Below are positions 16,520 to 24,837 of a DNA stretch of 38,557 nt, one piece after another. Position numbers and translations under genes: made by a program. Numbering within the stretch: position 1 is the first letter of the stretch; each line of letters starts with the position of its first letter. Source of the stretch: Oxalobacteraceae bacterium (GTDB taxonomy: Bacteria; Pseudomonadota; Gammaproteobacteria; Burkholderiales; Burkholderiaceae_D); contig JABTBR010000059.1 in the NCBI GenBank assembly GCA_013284265.1, forward strand, positions 1 to 38,557, written 5' to 3'. The notes beneath the pieces are model-generated. The model was given only the letters and a program-made list of their open reading frames with translations. It searched no databases and was not told the DNA's origin.

Positions 16520-17488
16520 TTAGCGCAAGGTGCTCGGTGTCACGCCAAACTCGCGTTTGATTAATTTACGCAAGGCGGTGCTGTCCTGATAGCCGACCCG
16601 CGCCGCGACCTGTTCGATCGAGAGTGTTGTCGTTTCCAGCAAATGGGCCGCCTGCGACAAACGCCGCCGTTGAATGAATTTGATCGGCGAAATGCCGCTC
16701 GCCGCTTCGATGCGGCGCGCCAGCGTCTTGGGCGAGAGCGCCAGTACGGATGCCAGCGCACTCACCGTCATCGGCTGCGCCAGATGCGCATCGATCCAGC
16801 GCTCCGCCGCGATCACCGTCTGATCTTCATGCGGGAGATGGTCGCGCATCATGTAGCGCGTCTGCGACGAGCGCTGATCGATCAGCAGATAGCGCGAACA
16901 CAGATGCGCCACCGACTCCCCCGCCACGTCGGACACGACCGCCAGCATCAAATCCAGCTGCGACAAGGCCGCGCCCGCGGTCAGGCAGGGCCCATCCCGC
17001 ACCAGAATGCGCGTTTCGTCAAGCATGACCGCCGGATAGCGCGCGCGAAACGCCTGGGCCAGCCACCATGCCGTCGTTGCCTTGCGCCCGTCGAGCAAGC
17101 CGGTTTGCGCCAGCAGATAGGCCGCGCTGCAGGAAGCCGCGATCTTTGTATTTCCCGCGTGCGCGGCAAGCAGCCAGCGCAGCGCCTGGACGGTATCGCC
17201 GTGGCTAAGACACGTGCTGAGCTCCTGGTCTGAACGGTAGCCAAGGCCGGGAATAATGATCCAGTCGGATGTCGCCTGCTTGACGGTCTTGAATTGCAGG
17301 TCCGCCTTCAACCGCAATCCGGCGCCGGTGCTGATGTAAGCCTTGGCGCCGATGGTCCTGACCGTCAGCTGCGCCGCGCCGCCGCGCGCGGCAAGAATGG
17401 CCTGCGCCGCACGCAGGGTATCGAGCGTGATCGACAAGCTGCTGTCGAATACGCCATCGAGCACCAGAACCGTGAGCAATTTTTTCAT
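16520..17488 (-). CDS. GlxA-type transcriptional regulator (DJ-1/PfpI plus AraC HTH)
   Basis: A 322-residue regulator. Residues ~1-190 form a DJ-1/PfpI-like domain, with the nucleophile-elbow region I-A-A-S-C-S-A-A-Y-L-L-A near 117-128. The C terminus has two AraC helix-turn-helix units: M-T-V-S-A-L-A-S-V-L-A-L-S and S-I-E-Q-V-A-A-R-V-G-Y-Q-D-S, then F-G-V-T-P-S-T-L-R. Members sense small metabolites and activate or repress neighbouring genes. It is divergent from a glutathione transferase gene, and a near-perfect inverted repeat lies just beyond its start codon. Control of that gene and of itself is the simplest inference. Confidence 0.88.
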   Translation of the reverse strand: MKKLLTVLVLDGVFDSSLSITLDTLRAAQAILAARGGAAQLTVRTIGAKAYISTGAGLRLKADLQFKTVKQATSDWIIIPGLGYRSDQELSTCLSHGDTVQALRWLLAAHAGNTKIAASCSAAYLLAQTGLLDGRKATTAWWLAQAFRARYPAVMLDETRILVRDGPCLTAGAALSQLDLMLAVVSDVAGESVAHLCSRYLLIDQRSSQTRYMMRDHLPHEDQTVIAAERWIDAHLAQPMTVSALASVLALSPKTLARRIEAASGISPIKFIQRRRLSQAAHLLETTTLSIEQVAARVGYQDSTALRKLIKREFGVTPSTLR

Positions 17489-17496
17489 TTGTCCAT

Positions 17497-17517
17497 TTTG
17501 ACATAAAAAATGTCAAA
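17497..17517. promoter_or_regulatory. Inverted repeat in the divergent regulator/GST promoter
   Basis: TTTGACAT and ATGTCAAA are separated by five A residues, 9 nt upstream of the GlxA-type regulator start. This is a plausible operator for the adjacent AraC-type protein. TTGACA inside it could also serve as a -35 box. Confidence 0.5.
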
Positions 17518-17584
17518 TATGATACTTCACCGGCGCGCCGCAAAACGCCACACTGCGGCTCCCACTGTGGAAGAAAGTCCTGAT

Positions 17585-18283
17585 ATGCCAATCCAGCACC
17601 TAAAGCTTTACCATTACCCGGCGTCCCGCAGCGCGCGTGCCAAATGGATGCTGCATGAGGTCGTCGGCAGTGCCTTCGAGGTCGAGAAGGTGGATCTGTG
17701 CGCGGCCGTTCAATATGGCGCCGGCTTTCTGGGCGTGAATCCCAACCATAGCGTGCCGGTGCTGGAGATGACATGGGACGACGGTACGGTGCAGCGCATG
17801 CTCGAAAGCGCCGCCATGGTCGCTTTTCTCGCCGATGCATTTCCCGCTGCCGATCTGGCGCCTGCTCCGGAGGCATCGCCGGAACGCGCCGACTACCTGC
17901 AAATGCTGCACTTCGGATCAAGCAGCATGGACATGATGCTGTGGCAGATTCGCGCCCACGAGCATGTCTTGCCAATGTCGGAGCGCGACCCGCGTACGGT
18001 GGCAAGGTACCGCAAGAAGTTCCGTGGGGAAATTGAGCCGCAGCTCGCCGCGCGGCTGGAACGGGCGCCATTCGTCTGTGGGGAGAAATTTACCGCGGCC
18101 GATTGCATCGTGGCACATGCCATCTTCTGGGCACGGGGCTATGGCTTGTGCCGCGCCGAGACATTCGCGCTGTATATGGAGCGCATCGCGAAGCGGCCAG
18201 CGTTCGGCGCCGCATTCTCGGACCTGGGGGAGTTTGTACTCGACGCCACCCCGCAGCCCTTGTCGGGGCACTTTACAGGGTGA
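17585..18283 (+). CDS. Glutathione S-transferase family protein
   Basis: A 232-residue protein with the two-domain GST layout. The thioredoxin-like N terminus starts L-K-L-Y-H-Y-P-A-S-R-S-A-R, has N-H-S-V-P-V-L-E (the cis-Pro that binds the glutathione backbone) and L-E-S-A-A-M-V-A-F-L-A-D for the gamma-glutamyl contact. The helical C-terminal domain has F-T-A-A-D-C-I-V-A-H-A, the conserved folding Asp motif. It is probably a cytoplasmic detoxification or thiol-transfer enzyme; the substrate is unknown. The start at 17585 is preferred for its GGAAGAAAG site; a 25-codon extension covers the operator and is unlikely. Confidence 0.88.
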   Translation: MPIQHLKLYHYPASRSARAKWMLHEVVGSAFEVEKVDLCAAVQYGAGFLGVNPNHSVPVLEMTWDDGTVQRMLESAAMVAFLADAFPAADLAPAPEASPERADYLQMLHFGSSSMDMMLWQIRAHEHVLPMSERDPRTVARYRKKFRGEIEPQLAARLERAPFVCGEKFTAADCIVAHAIFWARGYGLCRAETFALYMERIAKRPAFGAAFSDLGEFVLDATPQPLSGHFTG

Positions 18284-18297
18284 TGGGGCAGGCAAGC

Positions 18298-18332
18298 GCC
18301 ACTGGCGCCGCCATGATGGCGGCGCCAGTGGC
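18298..18332. terminator. Perfect 17-bp hairpin between convergent genes
   Basis: GCCACTGGCGCCGCCAT is followed by one G and then its exact reverse complement, 14 nt after the GST stop. It is very stable and GC-rich but lacks a T run. It probably acts as a 3'-end or bidirectional transcription block between the GST and MHS transporter genes. Confidence 0.5.
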
Positions 18333-18363
18333 ACAGCAGATGAAAGACTAGTGCGGGTTCACA

Positions 18364-19710
18364 TCAGTCACGGATGTCGAGCGCGCGGTTCAGACTCAGC
18401 GCGGCCAGCGAGCAGACCGCGCCCGACAGCAGGTAAATCCCCACGTAGGCCAGGCCGAAGTGCGCCGACAGGCCCAGGGCGACCAGCGGTGCGAAACCTG
18501 CACCGACCAGCCAGGCCAGATCGGAGGTCAGCGCCGCGCCGGTGTAGCGATACTTGGACGGGAAGTTGGCGGTCACGGCACCGGCGGCCTGGCCATACGA
18601 CAGGCCCAGCAGGGCGAAGCCGACCAGGATGAAGGTGTTCTGGCCCGCTTCGCCACCATCCATCAAGGAAGGCACGAAGGCGCTGAAGGCGGCGATCAGC
18701 AGGGCCAGCGAACCCAGGGTGGTGCGGCGGCCGAAGCGGTCGGCGATCAGGCCGGACACCACGATGCCGACGGCGGCCAGCACCGCGCCTATCATCTGCA
18801 CGCCGAGGAAGCCGCTGATCGAGCGTGGCGAATACAAGGTAATCCAGGACAGCGGGAACACCGTCACCAGGTGGAACAGGGCGTAGCTGGCCAGCGCTGC
18901 GAGGGCGCCGATGATCAGGTTGCGGCCTTGCGAACTGGCCATTTCGACCACATCGGTAGGCTGCAGCTCGCGCTCTTCCAGCAAGTGCGCATATTCATTG
19001 GTCGACACCAGGCGCAGGCGGGCAAACAGCGCGACCACGTTGATGGCGAAGGCCACATAGAAGGGATAGCGCCAGCCCCAGCTCAGGAAGTCCTCGCTGG
19101 AGATGTTCGACACCATGTACCAGAACAGGCTGGCGGCCAGGATGAAGCCGACCGGCGCGCCCAGCTGGCCCAGCATCGCGTACCAGCCGCGCTTTTCCGC
19201 CGGCGCGTTCAGCGCCAGCAGCGAGGGCAGACCGTCCCAGGAACCGCCCAGCGCCAGGCCCTGGCCGATGCGCAGCACCGACAGCATGATCACGGCCGTG
19301 AAGCCCAGTTGCTGGTAGGTCGGCAGGAAGGCGATGCCGGCGGTGGATACGCCCAGCAGGAACAGGGCGATGGTCAGCTTGGCTTCGCGCCCCAGCTTGC
19401 GCTGGATGCGCATGGAGATGACGGTGCCGATCGGGCGGGCCACGAAGGCGAAAGAGAAGATGATGAACGCATATAAGGTGCCATCGAGGCGGGATTCATG
19501 CGGGAAGAAGACGGAGGGGAACACCAGCACGGAGGCGATGGCGTAGACAAAGAAGTCGAAATATTCGGATGCGCGGCCAATGACGACACCGACTGCGATC
19601 TCGCCGGGCGAAATCGGATCGTGGTCGGTGTTGAGCCTGCGTGCGTCGGCAGCATTCGTGTTTGGAGCAAAATCGTGCAGTTCACCGCTATGGGTTTGTG
19701 TGCTGGCCAT
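18364..19710 (-). CDS. MHS-family MFS transporter (metabolite:H+ symporter)
   Basis: A 448-residue inner-membrane protein with about 12 hydrophobic segments. It has the MHS/ShiA/ProP-like hallmarks: S-E-Y-F-D-F-F-V-Y-A-I-A-S in helix 1, R-P-I-G-T-V-I-S-M-R-I in loop 2-3, G-Q-G-L-A-L-G-G-S-W-D-G in helix 4, A-D-R-F-G-R-R-T-T-L in loop 8-9 and F-P-S-K-Y-R-Y-T-G-A-A-L in helix 11. The usual G-G-E-W is G-G-S-W. It probably imports an organic acid or osmolyte with protons; the substrate is unknown. It is divergent from cyoA across 139 bp. Confidence 0.88.
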   Translation of the reverse strand: MASTQTHSGELHDFAPNTNAADARRLNTDHDPISPGEIAVGVVIGRASEYFDFFVYAIASVLVFPSVFFPHESRLDGTLYAFIIFSFAFVARPIGTVISMRIQRKLGREAKLTIALFLLGVSTAGIAFLPTYQQLGFTAVIMLSVLRIGQGLALGGSWDGLPSLLALNAPAEKRGWYAMLGQLGAPVGFILAASLFWYMVSNISSEDFLSWGWRYPFYVAFAINVVALFARLRLVSTNEYAHLLEERELQPTDVVEMASSQGRNLIIGALAALASYALFHLVTVFPLSWITLYSPRSISGFLGVQMIGAVLAAVGIVVSGLIADRFGRRTTLGSLALLIAAFSAFVPSLMDGGEAGQNTFILVGFALLGLSYGQAAGAVTANFPSKYRYTGAALTSDLAWLVGAGFAPLVALGLSAHFGLAYVGIYLLSGAVCSLAALSLNRALDIRD

Positions 19711-19849
19711 AATATTTGTCTCTTTAAGTTGTCTTTTATTTATGCGCTATTCGAATCCGCATAGGGTAGGACAAAGTGTCCAATCGCCAGCGTGGACCCG
19801 CGCCTGTACAGTAGCACGATCTCCAATAACGTAGCGCTCTTTTTATCGC

Positions 19850-20872
19850 ATGATGCCCCTCTTAGCCCGTTGCGTTGCCCTTTTGTTGCCACTTGTATTG
19901 CTCGCAGGATGCAATACCGTGGTGATGAACCCCTCCGGCGACATCGCCGCCCAGCAGAGCCACCTGATCGTGGTGTCGACGCTTCTCATGTTGTTGATCA
20001 TCGTACCGGTGATCGCACTGACTCTTCTGTTCGCTTGGCGTTACAGAAAAAACAACACTTCAGCCCGTTACGAGCCGGACTGGGACCATTCCACCCGTCT
20101 TGAGCTGGTCATCTGGGGCGCGCCCCTGCTGATCATCATCGCCCTGGGCCTGCTGACCTGGATCAGCACCCACGTGCTCGACCCTTACCGTCCGCTGTCG
20201 CGCCTGGACGAACACCGTCCCATCACCGCCGAGCACAAGCCGCTGGTGGTGCAGGTCGTCGCGCTGGACTGGAAGTGGCTGTTCATCTATCCGGAGCAGG
20301 GCATCGCCACCGTCAATGAGCTGGTCACCCCGGTCGACGTGCCGGTGCGCTTCAAGATCACCGCCTCGACCGTGATGAATTCCTTCTACATCCCCGCGCT
20401 GGCCGGCCAGATCTACGCGATGCCAGGCATGGAGACGACCCTGAACGCGGTCATCAACAAGGCCGGCGAATACGAAGGCTTCTCGGCCAACTACAGCGGC
20501 GCGGGCTTCTCGCACATGCGCTTCAAGTACTACGGCAAGAGCCAGTCCGAGTTCGACAGCTGGGTCGCCGCCACCAAGGCTGGCGGCGGCTCGCTCGACC
20601 GTGAAGACTACCAGGTGCTGGAAAAACCAAGCGAACGCGATCCGGTCCGCCGTTATGGCGCCGTCGCCGCCGACCTGTATGACGCCATCGTCAACCGCTG
20701 TGTAGACCGCAATGCGACCTGCATCAAGGAAATGATGGCCGATGACCACGCCCGCGCCACGATGAAAGCGACCAGCGTTTCGCTGCGCGCCGACCGTGCC
20801 GCCAAACGCGTGGCCGCTGCCAGCACCGAAGAAATTTGCGTGACGCCCACTACCTCCAAGAAGAACCAATAA
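19850..20872 (+). CDS. cyoA: Cytochrome o ubiquinol oxidase subunit II
   Basis: A 340-residue lipoprotein subunit of the bo3 quinol oxidase. The lipobox L-L-A-G-C puts the lipidated cysteine at residue 21. Two transmembrane helices follow (about 38-64 and 84-105), then the periplasmic cupredoxin domain with W-K-W-L-F-I-Y-P and F-Y-I-P-A-L-A-G-Q-I-Y-A-M-P-G-M. The CuA ligands of cytochrome c oxidases are absent, which marks a quinol oxidase. It is the first gene of the cyo operon, and its TAA overlaps the cyoB ATG by one base. Two tandem ATG codons at 19850 and 19853 are possible starts, with no clear ribosome-binding site. Confidence 0.95.
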   Translation: MMPLLARCVALLLPLVLLAGCNTVVMNPSGDIAAQQSHLIVVSTLLMLLIIVPVIALTLLFAWRYRKNNTSARYEPDWDHSTRLELVIWGAPLLIIIALGLLTWISTHVLDPYRPLSRLDEHRPITAEHKPLVVQVVALDWKWLFIYPEQGIATVNELVTPVDVPVRFKITASTVMNSFYIPALAGQIYAMPGMETTLNAVINKAGEYEGFSANYSGAGFSHMRFKYYGKSQSEFDSWVAATKAGGGSLDREDYQVLEKPSERDPVRRYGAVAADLYDAIVNRCVDRNATCIKEMMADDHARATMKATSVSLRADRAAKRVAAASTEEICVTPTTSKKNQ

Positions 20873-22875
20873 TGCTAGACCACATTGATCTGACGAAGCT
20901 CATCTTCGGCCGGCTGAGCTGGGATGCGATTCCGTTCCACGAACCCATCCTGATCGGCACCTTTGCCATGGTGCTGCTGGGCGGCATCGCGCTGCTTGGC
21001 GCCATCACCTACTTTAAACTGTGGACCCCGCTGTGGCGCGACTGGATCACCAGTATCGACCACAAGAAGATCGGTATCATGTACATGATCTTCGGCCTCG
21101 TCATGCTGATGCGCGGCTTCGCCGACGCCTTGATGATGCGCGCCCAGCAAGCCTTCTCCTTCGGCGAGTCGGCCGGCTTCCTGCCGCCGCACCACTACGA
21201 CCAGGTCTTCACCGCCCACGGCGTGATCATGATCTTCTTCGTGGCGATGCCGCTGGTGACGGGCTTCATGAACTACGTGGTGCCGCTGCAAATCGGCGCG
21301 CGCGACGTGGCTTTCCCCTTCCTGAATAACTTCTCGTTCTGGATGACCGCCTTCGGCGGCGGCCTGACCATGGCTTCGCTGTTCGTGGGCGAATTCGCCC
21401 GCACCGGCTGGCTCGCCTACCCGCCGCTGTCGGGTATCCTGGGCAGCCCGGACGTGGGTGTGGACTACTACATCTGGTCCTTGCAGATCGCCGGGGTGGG
21501 GACGCTGCTCTCTGGCGTCAACCTGCTGGTCACCATCATCAAGATGCGCGCACCTGGCATGACGATGATGAAAATGCCGGTCTTCACCTGGACCGCGCTG
21601 TGCACCAACGTACTGATCGTCGCCGCCTTCCCGGTGCTGACCGCGGTACTGGGCATGCTGTCGCTGGACCGCATGGTCGGCACCAACTTCTTCACCAACG
21701 ACATGGGCGGCAACGCCATGATGTACGTGAACCTGATCTGGATCTGGGGCCACCCTGAAGTCTACATCCTGATCCTGCCGGCCTTCGGCATCTTCTCGGA
21801 AGTGGTCTCCACCTTCTCGGGCAAGCGCCTGTTCGGCTACACCTCGATGGTCTACGCGACCATCGTGATCACCATCCTGTCCTACCTGGTATGGCTGCAC
21901 CACTTCTTCACCATGGGTTCGGGTGCGAGCGTAAACTCCTTCTTCGGCATCACGACGATGATCATCTCGATCCCGACCGGCGCCAAGATCTTCAACTGGC
22001 TGTTTACCATGTACCGTGGCCGCATCCGCTTCGAAGTGCCGATGCTGTGGACCATCGCGTTCATGATCACCTTCGCCATCGGTGGCATGACCGGCGTGCT
22101 GCTGGCCGTTCCGCCGGCCGACTTCGTGCTGCATAACTCGCTGTTCCTGATCGCCCACTTCCACAACGTGATCATCGGCGGCGTGCTGTTCGGCCTGTTC
22201 GCGGGTATCAATTTCTGGTTCCCGAAAGCCTTCGGCTACAAGCTCGACGATTTCTGGGGCAAATGCTCGTTCTGGTTCTGGGTCATCGGCTTCTACCTGG
22301 CCTTCATGCCGCTGTACGTACTGGGCCTGATGGGCGTGACCCGCCGCATGAGCCACTTCGAAGATCCATCGCTGCAGATCTGGTTCATCATCGCCGCCAT
22401 CGGCGCCGTGCTGATCGCGCTGGGTATCGCGTCGATGCTGATCCAGTTCGGCGTCAGCTATATGCGCCGCGAACAGCTGCGCGACGTCACCGGCGATCCA
22501 TGGAACGCGCGTACGCTGGAGTGGTCGACCTCGTCGCCGCCGCCGGACTACAACTTCGCCTTCACGCCTGTGGTGCACGATAACGACACCTGGGCCGACA
22601 TGAAGAAGAACGGTTACCAGCGTCCGCTGAAGGACTTCCTGGCGATCCACATGCCGGCGAATACCGGCGCCGGCTTCATCATCGCCGCGCTCAGCGCCGG
22701 CGTGGGCTTCGCCCTGATCTGGCAGATGTGGCTGGCCGCTGGCCTGGCGTTCGCCGCGACCCTGGTCGCGATCATCGTCCACACCTTCAACTACAAACGC
22801 GACTATTACATCCCTGCGGAAGAAGTCACCCGCGTGGAAAATCTCCATACCCGTCTGCTCGAAAGCCATGCCTGA
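20872..22875 (+). CDS. cyoB: Cytochrome o ubiquinol oxidase subunit I
   Basis: A 667-residue heme-copper oxidase subunit I, which reduces oxygen to water with quinol electrons and pumps protons. Metal ligands are all present: His116 and His431 for low-spin heme b, His429 for heme o3, and His294, His343 and His344 for CuB, with Tyr298 (H-P-E-V-Y) as the cross-linked tyrosine. All seven positions are shifted by exactly 10 relative to those I recall for Escherichia coli CyoB. The C-terminal S-S-P-P-P-D-Y-N-F-A is typical. The start at 20872 overlaps the cyoA stop (TAATG). An in-frame start at 20836 would lie within cyoA and is unlikely. Confidence 0.97.
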   Translation: MLDHIDLTKLIFGRLSWDAIPFHEPILIGTFAMVLLGGIALLGAITYFKLWTPLWRDWITSIDHKKIGIMYMIFGLVMLMRGFADALMMRAQQAFSFGESAGFLPPHHYDQVFTAHGVIMIFFVAMPLVTGFMNYVVPLQIGARDVAFPFLNNFSFWMTAFGGGLTMASLFVGEFARTGWLAYPPLSGILGSPDVGVDYYIWSLQIAGVGTLLSGVNLLVTIIKMRAPGMTMMKMPVFTWTALCTNVLIVAAFPVLTAVLGMLSLDRMVGTNFFTNDMGGNAMMYVNLIWIWGHPEVYILILPAFGIFSEVVSTFSGKRLFGYTSMVYATIVITILSYLVWLHHFFTMGSGASVNSFFGITTMIISIPTGAKIFNWLFTMYRGRIRFEVPMLWTIAFMITFAIGGMTGVLLAVPPADFVLHNSLFLIAHFHNVIIGGVLFGLFAGINFWFPKAFGYKLDDFWGKCSFWFWVIGFYLAFMPLYVLGLMGVTRRMSHFEDPSLQIWFIIAAIGAVLIALGIASMLIQFGVSYMRREQLRDVTGDPWNARTLEWSTSSPPPDYNFAFTPVVHDNDTWADMKKNGYQRPLKDFLAIHMPANTGAGFIIAALSAGVGFALIWQMWLAAGLAFAATLVAIIVHTFNYKRDYYIPAEEVTRVENLHTRLLESHA

Positions 22876-23503
22876 GATGAACGCTACCTCCGCCAGCGCC
22901 CTGAGCGCTGATAACAGCTCGCGCTACTTCGTGCGCGAGCACCACCCAGAAAACGGCACCCTGCTCGGTTTCTGGCTGTACCTGATGAGCGATTGCCTGA
23001 TCTTCGCCTGTCTGTTCGCCGCCTACGCGGTACTGGGCCGCAATTACGCTGGCGGCCCGTCCGGCTCGGAACTGTTCGACCTGCCGCTGGTGGCACTGAA
23101 CACCTCGCTGCTGCTGCTGTCGTCGATCACCTACGGCTTCGCCATGCTGTGCATGCAGAAGAAGGCGCTGCGCGCCACCATGACCTGGCTGGCCATCACC
23201 GGCCTGCTGGGCGCCGGCTTCATCTACCTGGAGCTGTATGAGTTCGTGCACCTGATCCATGAAGGCGCCGGCCCGCAGCGCAGTGGCTTCCTGACCGCGT
23301 TCTTCGCGCTGGTCGGCACCCACGGCCTGCACGTCACCTTCGGTATCGTGTGGCTGATCACCTTGCTGTTCCAGCTGAACAAACACGGCCTGACGCCAGA
23401 AAACAACCGTCGCCTGATGTGCCTGTCGATGTTCTGGCACTTCCTGGACGTGGTCTGGATCGGCGTCTTCACCTTTGTCTACCTGATGGGAGTCCTGCCA
23501 TGA
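22868..23503 (+). CDS. cyoC: Cytochrome o ubiquinol oxidase subunit III
   Basis: A 211-residue membrane protein with five hydrophobic segments, as expected for quinol-oxidase subunit III. Family motifs include G-F-W-L-Y-L-M-S-D-C-L-I-F, Y-L-E-L-Y-E-F near residue 119, G-T-H-G-L-H-V and F-W-H-F-L-D-V-V-W-I. It stabilises subunit I. Its ATG lies 8 nt inside cyoB, and its TGA overlaps the cyoD ATG, so translation is probably coupled along the operon. Confidence 0.95.
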   Translation: MPEMNATSASALSADNSSRYFVREHHPENGTLLGFWLYLMSDCLIFACLFAAYAVLGRNYAGGPSGSELFDLPLVALNTSLLLLSSITYGFAMLCMQKKALRATMTWLAITGLLGAGFIYLELYEFVHLIHEGAGPQRSGFLTAFFALVGTHGLHVTFGIVWLITLLFQLNKHGLTPENNRRLMCLSMFWHFLDVVWIGVFTFVYLMGVLP

Positions 23504-23883
23504 GCGATCATTCGCATCACCACGACGATCATGGCCACGGCCATGACGAACATGACCACGGTAGCCTGCGCAGCTATGCGATCGGCTTCCTGCTGTCGGT
23601 TATCCTGACCGCGATCCCGTTCTGGCTCGTGATGGGCAAGGTGTTCGACAAGTCGAGCACCGCCGCCCTGGTGCTGCTGGCCTTCGCGGCCGTGCAGATC
23701 GTGGTTCACATGGTCTACTTCCTGCACATGAACGGCAAGTCGGAAGGCGGCTGGAATATGCTGGCGCTGATCTTTACCGTGATGCTGGTGGTGATCATGC
23801 TGGCCGGTTCGATCTGGGTCATGTACCACCTGAACCACAACATGATGCCCGGCATGATGGATGCCATGCGCGAAATGCCATGA
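23500..23883 (+). CDS. cyoD: Cytochrome o ubiquinol oxidase subunit IV
   Basis: A 127-residue small oxidase subunit with three hydrophobic helices (about 27-47, 52-74 and 85-108). The N-terminal 21 residues are very rich in His and Asp (H-S-H-H-H-D-D-H-G-H-G-H-D-E-H-D-H). Such a tract could bind metal, but this is inference. H-M-V-Y-F-L-H-M in helix 2 is typical. The ATGA overlap with cyoC fixes the start; an in-frame start at 23350 lies within cyoC and is rejected. No cyoE (heme o synthase) gene follows. Confidence 0.93.
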   Translation: MSDHSHHHDDHGHGHDEHDHGSLRSYAIGFLLSVILTAIPFWLVMGKVFDKSSTAALVLLAFAAVQIVVHMVYFLHMNGKSEGGWNMLALIFTVMLVVIMLAGSIWVMYHLNHNMMPGMMDAMREMP

Positions 23884-24827
23884 GCAAGCCGCGCCCCGGT
23901 TCGGCTGGTGTGGTAACTGCCGCGCCGCGCCGGGGCGCATCGGTCCTGCGCCTGATGTTCTTCATCGGCGCGGGGCTGATGCTCGCCGGGTTCCTCGCTT
24001 TGGGAACCTGGCAAGTCAAGCGACTGCAATGGAAGCTTGATCTGATCGACCGCGTTGAACAACGCGTGCACGCCCAGCCCGTGACCGCTCCCGGTCCCGC
24101 CAGCTGGCCCTCGCTGAATGCCGCCGCCGACGAATACCGGCATGTGCGCCTGCGAGGCACTCTCCTGACCGACTACACTACCCGCGTGCAGGCCACCACC
24201 GGCCTTGGCAGCGGCTACTGGCTGCTCGCGCCCCTGTGTGGCGCGGACGGCAGCATCACCCTGATCAACCGCGGCTTTGTCGCCGCGAACACGCCGGCGC
24301 CCAAGCCGCTGCGCGGCGGCGCCGAGGCCTGCCGCGCCGCGGTCGACGAGCTATCGGGCATCGTCTCGAAGCGCCAGCCGGCGCCGGCGCCGGTCGATAT
24401 CGTTGGCCTGCTGCGTATCAGTGAAGGCAATAGCGGCTTCCTGCGCAAGAACGATGCCGGTGCGGAGCGCTGGGTGGCGCGCAACGTGGCGGCGATTGCC
24501 GCCGCGCGTGGTTTGGGTGGTAATGTCGCGCCGTACTTCGTCGATGTCGAGCGGCCTGACTGCTCTGCGCATGCTAAAACCCAGGGCGTAACCCCGGGGT
24601 CAGACCCGACGGGTCTGACCCCAGCATCTGCCTCTGGTTTTTGTCAGCAATTACCCCCAGACGTCAAAGACGCTCAACCCACCCCAGGGTTGACGATCAT
24701 TTCCTTCACCAACAACCACTTGGTTTATGCTATCACCTGGTACGCGCTGGCCCTGATGATGGGCGGTGCGATCTGGTGGGTGCGGCGCTCCGATCGCCAA
24801 GCTCCCGATGCCGATGGCAGTGACTGA
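23880..24827 (+). CDS. SURF1-family oxidase assembly protein carrying an in-frame repeat insertion
   Basis: A 315-residue SURF1-type protein, expected to help insert heme or assemble the oxidase. It has the two-helix layout: TM1 about 24-42 ending G-T-W-Q-V-K-R-L-Q-W-K, a periplasmic domain with L-I-N-R-G-F-V-A-A, and TM2 from N-N-H-L-V-Y-A-I-T-W-Y-A-L-A. Residues 233-254 (K-T-Q-G-V-T-P-G-S-D-P-T-G-L-T-P-A-S-A-S-G-F) are encoded by a palindromic element inserted in the variable loop just before TM2. The frame is kept and the conserved parts on both sides are intact, so the protein is probably functional. The ATGA overlap with cyoD fixes the start and places it in the cyo operon. Confidence 0.88.
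   Translation: MSKPRPGSAGVVTAAPRRGASVLRLMFFIGAGLMLAGFLALGTWQVKRLQWKLDLIDRVEQRVHAQPVTAPGPASWPSLNAAADEYRHVRLRGTLLTDYTTRVQATTGLGSGYWLLAPLCGADGSITLINRGFVAANTPAPKPLRGGAEACRAAVDELSGIVSKRQPAPAPVDIVGLLRISEGNSGFLRKNDAGAERWVARNVAAIAAARGLGGNVAPYFVDVERPDCSAHAKTQGVTPGSDPTGLTPASASGFCQQLPPDVKDAQPTPGLTIISFTNNHLVYAITWYALALMMGGAIWWVRRSDRQAPDADGSD
24576..24642. repeat. Palindromic element, copy 3 (inside SURF1 coding sequence)
   Basis: Outer arms are AAAACCCAGGGCGTAACC and TGCCTCTGGTTTTT; the inner palindrome is GGGGTCAGACCCG-A-CGGGTCTGACCCC. Compared with copies 1, 2 and 4, the stem has A where they have T and T where they have A, so base pairing is kept. The axis base is A. The element is translated in the frame that stays open in all copies. 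Confidence 0.93.
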
Positions 24828-24837
24828 GAAAGTGGTA

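Noticed and set aside
19769..19781. GGACAAAGTGTCC inverted repeat between the MHS transporter and cyoA as a regulator site
   Set aside because: Only 5-bp arms, and it does not clearly resemble a known RegA, Fnr or ArcA site.
20875..22869. 664-codon minus-strand open frame opposite cyoB
   Set aside because: The product is a His/Asp/Gln-rich antisense shadow of a highly conserved oxidase gene.
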